DNA of 64,000 nt. Source: Scilla litardierei. Lineage: Eukaryota > Streptophyta > Magnoliopsida > Asparagales > Asparagaceae. The stretch lies in assembly GCA_030789695.1 (NCBI GenBank), contig CM061139.1:9687878-9751877 (forward strand), given 5' to 3'. Positions within the stretch are counted from its first letter, which is position 1; each line of letters starts with the position of its first letter. Below are positions 9,253 through 20,403 of this stretch, one piece after another. A program made the translations under genes and the position numbers. A model generated the notes under the pieces. The model saw nothing but the letters and a program-made list of their open reading frames with translations, was not told the origin of the DNA and did not search any database.

Positions 9253-11193
9253 TTGTTTCATATGGAGCAGGGCGAAACCATGACGGAATATTACGCTCGC
9301 TTCGTGGATATATCAAACGACTTGGAAGCTCTTGGGAAGGTCTATACCCAAAAGGAGAAAGTCGCGAAGATTATCGACGGTCTTCCATCATGTTGGGAAA
9401 AGCGTACCTTCGCCATCGAGGAAGGTAATGACATGAATAAATATACCGTCGTACAACTAATGGGTACCTTGTTGTCTTACGAGGTACGCAAGGATAGTAA
9501 GATCCGAATGAAGGAAAAGATGAAAGCGTACTTGAAGCAAGATGAGCCAAAGAAAAAGGCGATTGCCTTCAAGGCCGCTCCATCTACCGATGATGAAGAA
9601 TCGGAAGACGAATTGGACATGGAATCCATTGCCCGTATGGCAAGGAAGTTCGATCGATTCCTCCGAGAAGGTATATCTTTGAATAAATCTAAAGTTAGTT
9701 CGACTAATGCTTCTACTCCCGTGTGTTATAAATGCAACAAGCCAGGACACATCAAACCGGATTGTCCTCTCTACAAACACAAGGAGAAGGGGAAAGCATC
9801 GAAGTACGACAAGTCGAGAAAGTACAAGAAAGGACTTGTTGGCACATTCACTGACTCCGAGGAGGATTCCTCAAGTGGAGAGTCGGATGTTGGACATGTG
9901 GAGAAAGCAAAACTTTGCTTCATGGCTAATGAGGCAAAAGATCGAAAGTCCTCATTCGATGATAGCGAGGATGAAAGCGAGGATGGTAGCGAGGATGAAA
10001 GCGGAGAACCTACTATTGATGAAATGAGGTTAGCAAACCAAGAAATTTGGTCTAAATTTACTAAATTAGTAGATAGATATAATAAGACCAAAGATGAACT
10101 TGTTACCCTCCAAACCTCTCCTAAGTCTACCATCACCAACAATGACACCATTGTTGAGACACTCGCCAATGAGAAAGCAAGTTTGCTTACTCATAATGGC
10201 TTGTTGAGAAATGAGGTGAAGTCCCTCAAATCTCAAGAGCATGTTCTTGTTGAGGATTCGGATGAACATGTGATAGCGGATTTGACGTCTCAAAACTCAA
10301 CTTTGAGTATTGAGAATAAGAATCTCAAATCACGTGTTTATGCACTCACATCGCAAGTATCCACTTTGGATGCTTCTTTGCATTCTCTCAAAGAGAAGTA
10401 TGAGTGCACGTTAGGCCGTATCAATGATTTCAATAAAGGTAAGGGCCATTTGGATAATATCCTAAATGACTTACTTCCGGCCAAACACCACATTGGCTTG
10501 GGATATAAGATGGGAGACTCATCCAAATCGCCTACCACCTTTGTTAGGCCGACATCCGATGCCTCGACGAGTGGGAGCAAACACCCCATTGGTAGTTCTC
10601 CTACCAATAGTGCTTCCACTTCGTACACACCCCCGATTGGAAAGAAACCCACTTTGGGTAGACCTCCAAAGAGGGGTCATGCATTTTTGTACTCACATGC
10701 TATGCCACGTAGGAACACACATCCTACTCCACCGGTGCATGCAAATAATGATTTTTATGCTCCGCACCCACGAACACGTGCAAACACTCATATGAGACAC
10801 CCACATCCACGTAATCATGCTCATGCACATCCTAATGCTTATGTTCACACATCTAATCCACATGTGAATGCCTTCTCTCATAATCATCCTCATGCATACA
10901 CACCTCATGCTTATCCACGTATGTATGCTACACCACATCATGGATCTCATGCTCATCATAATGCTATTGCTAGATCTCATGCTCCTAGGCCACATGCACC
11001 ACATAGAAATCAACCTTTTGTGCATGCAACCACTAGGAAGAGGATTCCCAAAATTTACACTATTTGGGGTCCCAAGAACACTAGCAATCATGATATGAAT
11101 GTTTATGTGCAATCCTATATAAATGATGTTATTTTGAATGATGATTATGTTGGAAAGTCAAGTTCCTCTTGGACTTGGTTTCCGAAGGGTTAG
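9253..11193 (+). CDS. gag: Sirevirus-type Gag, N-terminally truncated, ORF intact
   Basis: Open for 647 codons counting a TTG at 9253; the first in-frame ATG is at 9262 (MEQGETM). Residues 1-85 match the second half of the UBN2/gag-polypeptide domain. A CCHC zinc knuckle CYKCNKPGHIKPDC lies at residues 158-171. Acidic Ser/Asp/Glu blocks follow, then a Leu-rich coiled-coil-like stretch (about 285-410), and a C-terminal third (about 480-620) very rich in His, Pro and Ala. Compared with C4 gag, about 155 N-terminal residues are missing, replaced by a direct junction with the broken 5' LTR. The product would be a particle-forming RNA-binding protein. No pol follows. The His-rich tail is shared with C4. 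Confidence 0.88.
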   Translation: MFHMEQGETMTEYYARFVDISNDLEALGKVYTQKEKVAKIIDGLPSCWEKRTFAIEEGNDMNKYTVVQLMGTLLSYEVRKDSKIRMKEKMKAYLKQDEPKKKAIAFKAAPSTDDEESEDELDMESIARMARKFDRFLREGISLNKSKVSSTNASTPVCYKCNKPGHIKPDCPLYKHKEKGKASKYDKSRKYKKGLVGTFTDSEEDSSSGESDVGHVEKAKLCFMANEAKDRKSSFDDSEDESEDGSEDESGEPTIDEMRLANQEIWSKFTKLVDRYNKTKDELVTLQTSPKSTITNNDTIVETLANEKASLLTHNGLLRNEVKSLKSQEHVLVEDSDEHVIADLTSQNSTLSIENKNLKSRVYALTSQVSTLDASLHSLKEKYECTLGRINDFNKGKGHLDNILNDLLPAKHHIGLGYKMGDSSKSPTTFVRPTSDASTSGSKHPIGSSPTNSASTSYTPPIGKKPTLGRPPKRGHAFLYSHAMPRRNTHPTPPVHANNDFYAPHPRTRANTHMRHPHPRNHAHAHPNAYVHTSNPHVNAFSHNHPHAYTPHAYPRMYATPHHGSHAHHNAIARSHAPRPHAPHRNQPFVHATTRKRIPKIYTIWGPKNTSNHDMNVYVQSYINDVILNDDYVGKSSSSWTWFPKG

Positions 11194-12460
11194 TTTCTTT
11201 AACTCTTCAATGCTTGGTACCATGAGTTTATGATCATGTTATGGGTACCAAGGCATTTGTTTATAAAATTGATTTTGATTACATTAACTCGTGGGTTACA
11301 TTTATTTTAATTTCGTATTTCAAATTTGTTGTCTAACCCATTGGATCCAAAAGGGGTTTTAGATACCAAAATGAAGTTTTTCTAGGTTCAATCCACCGTG
11401 GGATACCAACCCTACCAACTCCTCGATTTACGAAGACTTTCATTCAAACGGAGTTGATGGTGCTTAGGTAATGCACCAATGTAGGGGGAGCTTAATGTTG
11501 TAAGTATGATATTACATTTGGTATCCATGAGGGTTGAATGCATGCTTGGTTAAAATCTATTTCTTTACATTGGTATCATTTTGTTTCTCCTAGCTTGATA
11601 GAATTGTGAATGCCATAAATGCTTTGAAATTCATATCTATTTTTGGCATGACATGTTTTAAAAATTATAATGATGATTTTCGTATTACTTTTATCACATT
11701 GTCACTTCTCATCGCACACTTCACTTAGTTTTGATGTGCTTTTACTTCATGTTCATTTTCGATCGATATTGTGACATTTGATATTCTATGATGTGCACCA
11801 CTCTTCTGATGGTTTATTCCTTTGTGCACAGTTTATGTATGTCTCTGATATTGATTTCGTCGCTCGACGATTAATTTTGATTCAATAGCTTTAGTTGTAT
11901 GAAAACATAGAATTGTTTTCCATGCACTAAAATAGCTATAAATGTTGATATTGGAGAGTAAATTCATTTCATCAATAAGTGAATTTACATTTGATATTTT
12001 GATGATTTAAGTTTTCGATTTTCGACTATGGTCTCATTGACACGCTTTGATTTTATTCGAATTTTATTTTGGTGTCATATGAAACGTGGTCGTATTCTTA
12101 GACTCCCATGCTTAATGAATTATTTGGCCATGATTTATTGTCATTGGCTTCCTCCCGCTCTTTTTGGATTATGCCAAAGGGGGAGAGATATAATAATGGC
12201 ATGTGCTAAATGATAATTTACCATGAATCTAATTTGATATGTTAGATTCATGGGGAGTTAAGATATAAAAATGGATTTCAAATCCTAAATTTCAAATATT
12301 GGATTTGAATTTTTACTTTCTTCGTCTGCTTGATGTATGTGCTTATTATTTCATATGGAACTAATGTGTCATCAATGCAGGGGCAGTAAGTATATTCCAT
12401 TTAGTTCATTATTTTTGATTATTATTTATGTTGGTTTGTCATCACCAAAAAGGGGGAGAA
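11194..12460 (+). other. C1 untranslated region with multiple polypurine tracts
   Basis: No coding similarity seen; any pol is deleted between gag and this region. AT-rich with three GGGGGAG tracts: GTAGGGGGAGCTT (11481-11493), CCAAAGGGGGAGAGA (12174-12188) and the true 3' polypurine tract AAAAAGGGGGAGAA (12447-12460) touching the 3' LTR. Repeated purine tracts of this form upstream of the 3' LTR are described for Sireviruses, and C4 shows the same pattern (39909-40219). Confidence 0.75.
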
Positions 12461-14192
12461 TGTTGAGTATTGGACTCCCCGGATTTGGTTTTGGATGATG
12501 AGCAAACATAAATATATCATGAACTAACAATTTGTGAGCGCAGTTATGGAGATCGTCGCCAAATTCACGAGAACACTCAAAGCGACATCTTAAGACTTCT
12601 CAAAGCTCGTATTCAATGTCTAAAGCTTCGTTGAAGCTTTTGGACCTTTTTGGAAGTCATGAAGATTTGATCGGAGCTTTCGAAGACCGTTCGCTAAGGT
12701 TTATTTTATAGTCTTTTAGCTTCGATTTATAGAATGTTAAGCCTTGAGTAATTCTTACATGTCTATCTTCATATCGCTCCTATCTTAGCTCTAGGATCTT
12801 AGTACAAGTCCATTCTAACTTCCTCGAAGCATCGCGCTTCGATTCGGACTTGTTTGTGCATGTTAGTTGGTACAAGAAGATGTACTGACCGACTAGATGG
12901 TGATCTAGTCGGTCAGCAAAGCTTCTTGGACCGACTAGTATGAGTTAATCTTTTCTTGTTCAGTACTGTTTACAGTTAGTCGGTCTACGTTGACTCACCG
13001 ACCGACTAGTTTGTGAACTAGTCGGTCAGTGATGCTTCTTTGATCGACTAGTTGGACTTTACTGTACATGCCAATTTTCTCCTGAGCTACTGTTTATCGT
13101 TAATCGGTCTAAGAACGTTTGGCGACCGACTAGTTATTGATCTAGTCGGTCAACATTTGTTCTTGGACCGACTAAATCAATTTGTATTCAGACTATTAGT
13201 TTTTGACTCTTAGTCGGTCTAAGTTCACTGACCGACCGACTATTTGTGAAACTAGTCAGTCAGACAGTCTTCTTGGACCGACTAGATTTCTAGGTCTGAA
13301 ATTCAATCTGTTCACTGTTCACCTCTTAGTCGGTCCATGTTGAATCACCGACCGACTAGTTGATGAACTAGTCGGTCAGTGGTTGTTCTTTGACCGACTA
13401 GTCTGCTTCAGATTTAGATCCGTTGGAGTTTTGAAAGCGACGTTTCTTTCTCTCTTTTCCCTTGATCCTTTAAATACCTGAAGGGGTTATTTCATAGGAT
13501 CCAAGGCTGCTATTTCCAGAGTTCTATTGATTCAAAGAGAAGCTTTCAACTCTCATCTTCAAGCTCTTCCATTCTCAAGAATCTCTCCCTCACTCTTATT
13601 CCTCAAGAGAGATTCATTGGTTGTGAGCCTTCCAAGCCAAGGGCTTGATTCTAGGTCATCCATCTCATCCCTAGGCTTCCATTGCTGGTCATCTTCTTGA
13701 AGCTAGGGTTTGGTGACTCTTCCTCCATCAAAATCCTCTTTTCCCTAATTTGGTAAGAAATCTCAAGGCATAGGTATTTTGTTGGTAAGCATTTCATTTC
13801 AGTTATATTTGAATTGTATACTCTCGGTTGTGAGAGGTTTTGCGTGATCCCGGGTTGTGGGAGTCACGGTCATCGATTGTAGGTCGATTGCACTTGTGAG
13901 GTTTTCGCAAGTGGTAATATTGGAAATCTTGAGTTAGGGTTTCTAACTCAAGTATCCGGAGGGGATCCGGGTGGTTGGGACGTAGGATCACCGGGAACAA
14001 GTCGGGGAGACTTGGGTGGATCCGAACCCATTAAACCATTGTGTTTGCATTTGCATTTATTCTTCTTGATTGTAGTTATTCCGCATCGTTGTTTGTTAAT
14101 TGCACGATAATTAGGAATAACACTCCTTATTATTTAAAAGTACTATTCACCCCCCCTCTAGTACATGTGCAGTGGCTTCCCAGGGCACTACA
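12461..14192 (+). repeat. C1 3' LTR (1732 bp)
   Basis: TGTTGAGTATTGG to GGGCACTACA. The palindrome array is at about 12883-13402 and the TATA box CTTTAAATAC at 13468-13477. A CCCCCC tract lies at 14151-14156 and the target duplication AGGTG follows. It matches the truncated 5' LTR nearly base for base over the first 1123 bp. A more diverged copy exists as the solo LTR C2 at 20404-22134. Confidence 0.92.
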
Positions 14193-14355
14193 AGGTGCAC
14201 TGAGATCACACCATTCCCCGTAACGATATCCCAACTCTTGGGAAGAGGGGTAGTCGACAGGGAATGTTTGTCCATAAAACTCCGAGATAAGATGCACATG
14301 GATGCACCGGAGTCGAAGAGAACCCGAGCAGGAAAAGCACAAACAAGGATAACCC
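14193..14355 (-). pseudogene. pol: G1 protease N-terminal part
   Basis: Minus-strand continuation of G1 pol upstream of the C1 insertion. It reads [21 protein letters not shown], with the retroviral-type active site Asp-Ser-Gly, then LPKSWDIVTGNGVISVH where C1 interrupts. It resumes at 8112 with the [14 protein letters not shown] segment. It is joined to gag through a putative intron at 14356-14457. Confidence 0.85.
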
Positions 14356-14457
14356 CTAACAAACAAACTAGCAAATCAAAACCTATTCTAGCAAAGCAAG
14401 ATCTAATCTAACATGCAAGATCAACTAATGAAAAGTAAAGACTAGTCTGAGGATTAC
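14356..14457 (-). other. Putative intron 1 between gag and protease of G1 (102 nt)
   Basis: On the minus strand gag ends GTTATTACAG, the intron begins GTAATCCTCA and ends TTTGTTAG, and pol resumes GGGTTATCC. The join is phase 1 and gives [18 protein letters not shown], matching the G2 join. Reading into the intron instead gives about fifteen more residues and a stop. G2 has a 112-nt intron at the same place with near-identical ends. Confidence 0.72.
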
Positions 14458-15511
14458 CTGTAATAACTCCGTCCTCAGCCTCAGCCTCTACTGCAGTCAT
14501 CGTGAAAGCTTGCTTCCTATGCTGAGCTGCCTTGTGGAAAGCCTGCTTCTGGGATATAAGAGGCGCTCCACGACCGGCAGCTACTGGTGCTCTCTGCTGT
14601 TGCTTGGCACGCAGGCAATCCTTCAAGGTATGTGAAGCGTCGCCACAAAGTAATCACTGGCCCAGCAACCTCCGGCACTGCTCCTTCACATGAACAACTC
14701 TGTCGCAATGATAGCACACCTTCTGACTAGGCCCACATGGCCTCTTAAACTGTATAGACTGATTAGGCTTCAACACAGGCCTAACCACAGCTCTGGCCTG
14801 CTCCATAGGCATCTTTCCTCCTCCTGAAAGCTGCACCTTCTTCTGATTGGCAATCAACTCCTGCCTTTTTGCAGCTATCAGCAACCTTCGGTACGAGTCC
14901 AAGTCCGAAGAAATCGAACTCTGCAGATCCAAGGGAAGACCCTGAAGAAATTACTGAGCTCGATCCTCCGGGGTCCGCACAAAATTCGGCGCAAAGTGGC
15001 ACAACCTGGTGAACTCCTGATGGCACTGATCCACCATCAGACCTCCTTGCTTCAAGTTGATGAACTGCTGCATCAACTCCCTCCTGGCAGCTTGAGGGAA
15101 GAACTCCTCATCAAATCTAGATCTGAATGTGGCCCAAGGGATAGGCCTCACTAGCATCTCTTCCTCAGCATCCCACTAACTACGTGCATTGTCTTTCAGC
15201 TGCTTCTTCACCTACTCGACCCAACTAGCCGGGTCAGTCTTCAAAAGAAGCAGATTGTCCTCAGTGTTCCTCAGCCATTCTTCAGCAGCCAAATGTCCTT
15301 CTGATCCAGTGAAGTACGTCGGGCCCAATTCTCAAAACTGCTTTACTCCAGGCTCAAAGCGAGGGGCATTCTGCAGCCTGCCCTGATGTACTTGCATCAT
15401 CTGCTGCATCAGCCTCGTCATCTCCGGAATGGTAGCTTCTCCATCAGTACCATCATCTCCAACACCATCTCCCGATCCACTACCAGCTCGGGTAATACGT
15501 CTTCCAACCAT
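14458..15511 (-). pseudogene. gag: G1 gag (decayed)
   Basis: Starts MVGRRITRAGSGSG at 15511 and aligns with G2 gag along its whole length. It includes the PIPWATFRSRFDEEFFP segment of the retrotransposon gag domain, a CCHC knuckle CYHCDRVVHVKEQC and a basic linker. Several stops and frameshifts (for example near 15176, 14950, 14655) prevent translation. The first knuckle keeps all four ligands, whereas G2 has lost its first Cys. Role in an active copy: capsid formation and genomic RNA packaging. Confidence 0.85.
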
Positions 15512-15648
15512 CTAAGACAAGGAAAACGTTTAGATTAGACTCCAATTTTTATGACTCGAATGTTTCGAACATTTCAATGGATGTTTTATTATTATCGTTG
15601 TTCTGATATTTCGTAGGTGCAATGACCTGCATGGGAACTACAAAAACC
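15512..15648 (-). other. G1 leader between 5' LTR and gag
   Basis: 137 bp. Immediately after the minus-strand LTR end comes GGTTTTTGTAGTTCCCATG then CAGGTCATTGC. No TGGTATCAGAGC-type primer-binding site is visible. The only part conserved with the G2 leader (29317-29459) is GGTTTT and CCCATGCAGGTC. Confidence 0.6.
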
Positions 15649-18190
15649 TGTCACACCCCGCTTCCCAAGTATGGAAGGCGAGACGCGAAGAGGTCCGCTC
15701 AGACTTGGAGCTGTGAAGCTACAGACTGATAAGCGTCTGTGTGTTCATCCATTCGCAGATTCTTGCATTGCAATGAAACAACAACAATAATAAATATGAA
15801 CGCATGCAATAAAATAACCAACATTCCAAACATCCACATATAACGTCATAAAAGAGAACATGAGTCTAAAAAGAAGGCCCAAACATGGCCGAAACTAAAA
15901 CAAGATGAGGTGCTACGCACCGAAAAGTCTAACAACAGCAACTAGGAAAGCAACAACAACTAAGAAAACTTCTCCAGCTGAGACTAAGACTGGTCTCCGG
16001 TATCCTCGAACTGGACGTCAGCAAAAGCCTCAAGCTCGACGTCAGCAAACTGGTCATCCTTAGTAACAACCTCAGACTCAAAACCTGACATGTGACACCC
16101 AAAGAGAAAAAGGCACATGTCAGCAAAAATCTCCAAAAGGAAAAAGGAGACTGTTTACGCCTTTCAGCTGAAGTTGTTGTACGAGCACACTTCTACGCTG
16201 AGTGATCGCTTAACCCTACCCCTCCACGTGTGTATGAAGTGGCGCTCATCTTCTGGATCACGAGACATGAAGTGTTCTTTATTTGGCATAGGGGTGCACC
16301 TAGCCTCATTACATGCTATAGGAGTCAGAATCTTACTCGCCGCAGCTTACATTTCATTAGTAGCGTGTGCTACACATTCACGACGAGACATTCAAATGCA
16401 TGACATGACATGCGATATGCAACATGATAGTATGAAAGCACTTATTAAAATGCGTACATTATATCAAATTAAACGTGACATGTGATATGCATGAAATGAC
16501 ATGGCAAGGGTGTCAGATCTAGCTTCGTTGTCAAGCTAGATCAAGAATGGGTGTCGGATCTAGCTTCGTTGTGAAGCTAGATCAAATAGGGTGTCTATGC
16601 GACTATCATTTCACCGCATAGTCTCTTTTACACAAATATTTAGAATATCCTAAATATGGCTTAACAATTTACTGTGCAAGCTTCACTTGCCTGAAATAAT
16701 CGTCCGTAATCTCAGTTCAATGGTGGTCCAGATCTTCCTATGTGCTCAATCACCAATCACCAATCACCAACCTACAGTCCCGTATTATTTATCTTCAATT
16801 AGTGATTTAACCAAAACAATGAAATATTACGATATTATCTTGTTTAAACAGGCGGGTGTTTGGGTTTCCTACGGATCGGAGATTTACCTCAACACGACGC
16901 GATAGCTACACTAACGTCAGGTAGAGACGTCAGGGGTTGGATTCCAGTAGTGAACGAGGTACGGTGAACTACGGCAAAGACGACGACAACTAGAGACAAC
17001 GATAGCACGACACGAAGATGGCTGCGGGAGGTGAATGAACGACAGGGCTGCGGTCTAGGGGCTTGTGGCCGGGGTTGCTGCGCACAGGGTGGCACGACCT
17101 ACTATTTTTGGCTGGCAGCGGGACAGGGCTACTGTGCGTGCGCGACAGCAAGGAGGGGGTGCGGCAGCGGTAAGAGGAAGAGAGGGTTTGCGTGGAGGGA
17201 GAGGGAAGAGGTGCAGTAGTTTTGGTGGAGGCCGTGGGGTTTTGTGCGGCAGGGCAGTGGGTGCAGGTGGTTTATGGGATGGCTGTCGGTTGCTGCCGAC
17301 AAGGGGAGGCCGGCGTGGGTGATAGGGGCTGGCTGTGCGGCAAAAGGGTGGGGAGCCGTGGGGTTTGGGGGCTAAGATGGCAGTTTTTTTGGATGGAGGA
17401 GGGTTGTTCGGAAGTATAGAGGGGGTTGCCGACGGTTTGTGGAGGAGGGTGGCCGAAGTTGGTGGCCGGCGATGGGTGGCCGACGGCTAAGGATGCTCGG
17501 GTGTCATGCGGCTAGGGGAGGGAGAAGTGGTGGCTGGCTTGTGTGGGTAAACCCTAGGAGAAAAGCTCACGTTATAATAGGATGGGGTTGCTAAATATGG
17601 TAGGAAATGGGGTAGAATTTAGGTGATTGGAGAGAGAGTGTGTGAGAGAGGGGGAAGGTACAACTAGGGTGCAATTAGCTAGGAGAATATTTCATGATAC
17701 GTATGATATCCATAGATTTGATTAGGTTTAATTAAGATTCGAATTTTGAATTAATTAGGGCTAAGTGTATATTGAAAGTGATTAGGTTGAAAGGTCAGTC
17801 TAGTTAATTCAAATAAATATAAGAAAAAATATGTCACTTAGCCCTAATTATAAGATAAATATAAGAAAAATATCGGGACGACCGTGTCAACGAGAGAATC
17901 GAGACTACGATGATCGGTCACGTGCTAGGTCAACAGAAAATGGAACTAAAAATAAAAAGATCAAACGTCGAAGGCTAAAGTTACGACACCCCTTCAATCA
18001 AAGCTGATTTGTGGGAGAACGACCCGTAAAATGACGTTCACGAAAAAAATCCACAAATAAGTACTCTCTTAGAGGGTCACAACGGTATATTACTTCGTGC
18101 GTTTGGGATACAAGAGAAGGTCACAAAAAAATACGCGTATGGAAAAGAAAGTATGCGCAGAAAACACACGATCGAAAAGCGACCGTAACA
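15649..18190 (-). repeat. G1 5' LTR (2542 bp)
   Basis: TGTCACACCCCGCTTCCC to CGACCGTAACA on the plus strand. It lacks about 190 bp present in the partner LTR (2652-2843). It contains the acidic ORF (15984-16091) and the hairpin pair near 16516-16584. On the minus strand a TATA-like CCTATTATAACG lies near 17570-17585 and is a plausible promoter. Many substitutions separate the two LTRs, so G1 is clearly older than G2. Confidence 0.9.
15984..16091 (-). CDS. Conserved 35-residue acidic LTR ORF (G1 5' LTR copy)
   Basis: Reads MSGFESEVVTKDDQ and ends DTGDQS. It has the same length (108 nt) and position as the copy at 2481-2588, with several amino-acid changes but no frame break despite the age of the element. 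The start codon again overlaps the stem of a conserved inverted repeat, TGACATGTG/CACATGTCA. It would act as an upstream ORF ahead of gag if translated. No family recognised. Confidence 0.55.
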   Translation of the reverse strand: MSGFESEVVTKDDQFADVELEAFADVQFEDTGDQS

Positions 18191-18470
18191 ATAGTGTCGC
18201 CGGGTGGGACAAGGAACGAGCGACGGCTTGCACCCTCCCCATCCCTCAACTCAGGGACAGGCAGACAAGCTTCACCCTCAAAAGGATCGCCGGTGGGTTA
18301 AGGAACGAGCTACGGCTCGCACCCTCCCCTCCCTCAACTCCAGGGCATGCCTGACGGCTTCGCCCTCGATAGTGTCGCCGGGTGGGACAAGAAACGAGCG
18401 ACGGCTTACACCCTCCCCATCCCTCAACTCCGGGGCAACTTATGAGTTTCTCCCTCGATATGTGCCAACT
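18191..18470 (+). repeat. T1 tandem repeats, continuation after G1
   Basis: About 2.8 further units of the 89-90 bp repeat of 1023-2127 (type B remainder, then A near 18247, B near 18335, partial after 18425). The unit interrupted at 2127 continues here after the ATAGT target duplication, proving that G1 inserted into the array. Confidence 0.88.
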
Positions 18471-19071
18471 CCACAACATCTCGCTTCTCCTGGGCCTTAG
18501 CCACTTCCAAGCAGAAGGTTGGGGGCATACACACTAAGGCAAAGAGCGGTGAACAACAACACAAACGCAACAGACAAATGAGGCGAACTCGTCGAAATTC
18601 TTCTCGGCGTGTTTGTTAGAAGAAGAAGACTTGGATGAAGTCATCTGATAAGAAGGAGAATAAAATACTAAGAGAGAGATCACCGGAGCTCCGACAAAGT
18701 GAGATTGGTCGTGAATGCTCGAAGACGAAGACCGAAAGGAAATTTGAAATTCGAAAGCAGGAGACTTCAACTGTTCCCCCCTTCTGTGTTTTATAGAAGG
18801 TGTCGGCCAATCTCGACCGCTGAGGGTGGGCCACGTGGTGAGATCTGTGATAGAGCCGTCGCCTCAACTTCTCCACAGAGCCGTATGCGGCACGTGTCAT
18901 GCTCCAAGCAGCGGGGTGCCTCGGTATCTCCCCTCCGTCGAATCGTCATGATGACCCTAGAGATTCAACGGTCATCTCGCATTTAATGCTACAACTGTCA
19001 TCCAGTAGAGTGAAGTGCGTCATCCGAGCCGATCCAGACTTCCTGCTTCGAACTCGAATGACGGGGTCAAT
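18471..19071 (-). other. T1 3' region with possible antisense transcription unit
   Basis: No plus-strand gene seen. On the minus strand a TATA box TATAAAAC (about 18788-18795) precedes a short ORF beginning MTSSKSSSSNKHAEKNFDEF (ATG near 18642). The ORF enters a frame that ends near 18534, upstream of the tandem repeats. Some Tat-lineage elements (for example Grande of maize) are known to carry an antisense ORF between pol and the 3' LTR, so this may be a relic of one. The peptide is not recognised and may not be translated. Confidence 0.35.
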
Positions 19072-20042
19072 TGTTACGACTTCAAGATCGGCCAAGCTGA
19101 TCTAGGCCCGCATCTCCAAAGCCTAAGTCTTGGCCCGCCAAATCTCTGCAACGAGGCCTAGTTCGCCTAGGCTTAGAGAAGCTCGCCAAGGCCCAGAGCA
19201 GTTTGCACTTGCAGAGCTGCGGACTCGCCAATCAAACCAAAGAAAAGAGCCCTTCGGTGGATCGCCCTCAGAAGCAGCTTGCCTACCTCTCCATCTAGGC
19301 AAAGTCCGCCCACGGAAGAAGATGACATGCCACTAGTAGTTTCACTACAGACAAGTCTGACAAAAGTTCACCTGGCCGCTTCACCGCCTGACCACCTGCC
19401 GAAAGCACGCCTAGCCATTTCATTGCCAGACAGCCAGACAAAAGCACACCTGATATTAACAGCTCCGACGGCCTGACAAAACTGTGCCTGACACGTTTGG
19501 CTCTGACATCCTCAGCCAGACCCCTGACATCGCCAGCTCAGCTAAAGCAACCGACTCCAGCAGCCTATAAATACCCCCTCTCCTCCAACAAGAAAGGGGC
19601 TGGCTAATCTGTAAGAATTTCTAACACATCCACTTATACTCAAGGTCGAATATCTTCCACATATTCATGTCTTCCACACCAGTTCGCCACACAAGCGTCG
19701 ATCTGCCTCTTAGATCGCCTCGTGTGTTCGACATTCTCCCAAGCAGTCATCCGCTGACTTAAGCATCAGAGAGGCTACGGACTGACACCCAGCCCTGCCT
19801 TTCTGACGAGTTGCTCTCCTTGCAGGTAGTTTGCTTCTGCTGCCAGCGGTTGAGGCAACCTTGGGCGATCAACTCTATTAGACGGGCGACCTACCTCGAT
19901 TGAAGGACGACCTTGGGCTTTCGATCTGTAAAGCGCCTTCCAATCGAGATTAGCCCCGTCTATCCCCCAAAACGTGTAATCATTGTACCTATGATTCCCA
20001 TTTCGATACAAATTTAGTGTTAGCAGATTTTACCCCGCAACA
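19072..20042 (+). repeat. T1 3' LTR (971 bp)
   Basis: TGTTACGACTTCAAG to CCCCGCAACA. The promoter TATA box CCTATAAATA lies at 19564-19573. Near 19759-19775 ACTTAAGCATCAGAGAGG matches ACTTAAGCATCGGAGGGG in the T2 LTR (37443-37460), supporting a shared Tat lineage. The 5' LTR and target-site partner are outside the window. Boundaries rest on the TG/CA ends and promoter position only. Confidence 0.68.
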
Positions 20043-20403
20043 AAAGGATCATAAAAGTTCGTTTATTATGTTTGGTCCCATGGGTTGTGATCATTTACCC
20101 CTGTAGGCTATGATCAAATAGTGGAAAATATTAAAGTTCCTTGTAGCCCTATATATCTCTTATTGAGGGAATGCGAGGTGGCTTTGGTACTCCTGTGCTT
20201 GGAGCAAGGGAAGAACAAGTATGGGATTGGCAAGTTAATAAGCGGATAGTGGGAGAATAAAGAGCGATTGTGCTTATAGAGTTGTACAAGAAACTGTTGG
20301 GAGATGTGCATGCCGTCAAGGCAATTTATCTCTGTGTTTATGTACAAATATCTTGTTTGAAATAATAGTAAGCAGTTTGGGAAGAATTTACTTAAGTAAT
20401 AAT
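20043..20403. other. Unclassified DNA between T1 and solo LTR C2
   Basis: AT-rich, no convincing ORF or repeat structure. It is continuous with 22135 once C2 is removed, because the ATAAT target duplication flanks C2. It probably belongs to the same unclassified retrotransposon remnant as 22135-22674. Confidence 0.4.

Larger units (their letters stand above)
8118..14192 (+). mobile_element. Sirevirus-like Ty1/copia element C1, gag-only derivative
   Basis: Starts TGTTGAGTATTGG and ends GGGCACTACA, with perfect 5-bp target duplications AGGTG (8113-8117 and 14193-14197). It splits the G1 protease. The 3' LTR is complete (12461-14192). The 5' LTR stops at 9240 and runs straight into gag, so the end of the LTR, the primer-binding site and the gag N-terminus are deleted. 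Gag is a single long ORF, but there is no protease, integrase, RT or RNase H. Several GGGGGAG purine tracts precede the 3' LTR, a Sirevirus trait. Over about 1.1 kb the two LTRs show only about ten differences by eye, so the insertion is young. Confidence 0.92.
2128..18190 (-). mobile_element. Tekay/Del-type Ty3/gypsy element G1, nested host of C1
   Basis: A complete but decayed chromovirus-type element on the minus strand. It is bounded by TGTCA...TGACA/TAACA LTRs and imperfect 5-bp target duplications (ATCGT at 2123-2127, ATAGT at 18191-18195). Order on the minus strand: 5' LTR 15649-18190, leader, gag 15511-14458, intron, protease, RT, RNase H, integrase ending at 4882, polypurine-like tract, 3' LTR 2128-4836. 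Element C1 (8118-14192) splits the protease. Many stops and frameshifts show it is old. It is the same lineage as the intact G2, with very similar proteins but LTRs that align only in short islands. Confidence 0.92.

Noticed and set aside
10693..11112. Met/Ile-rich antisense ORF over C1 gag
   Set aside because: Complement of the CAT/CAC-rich His tail; composition artefact.
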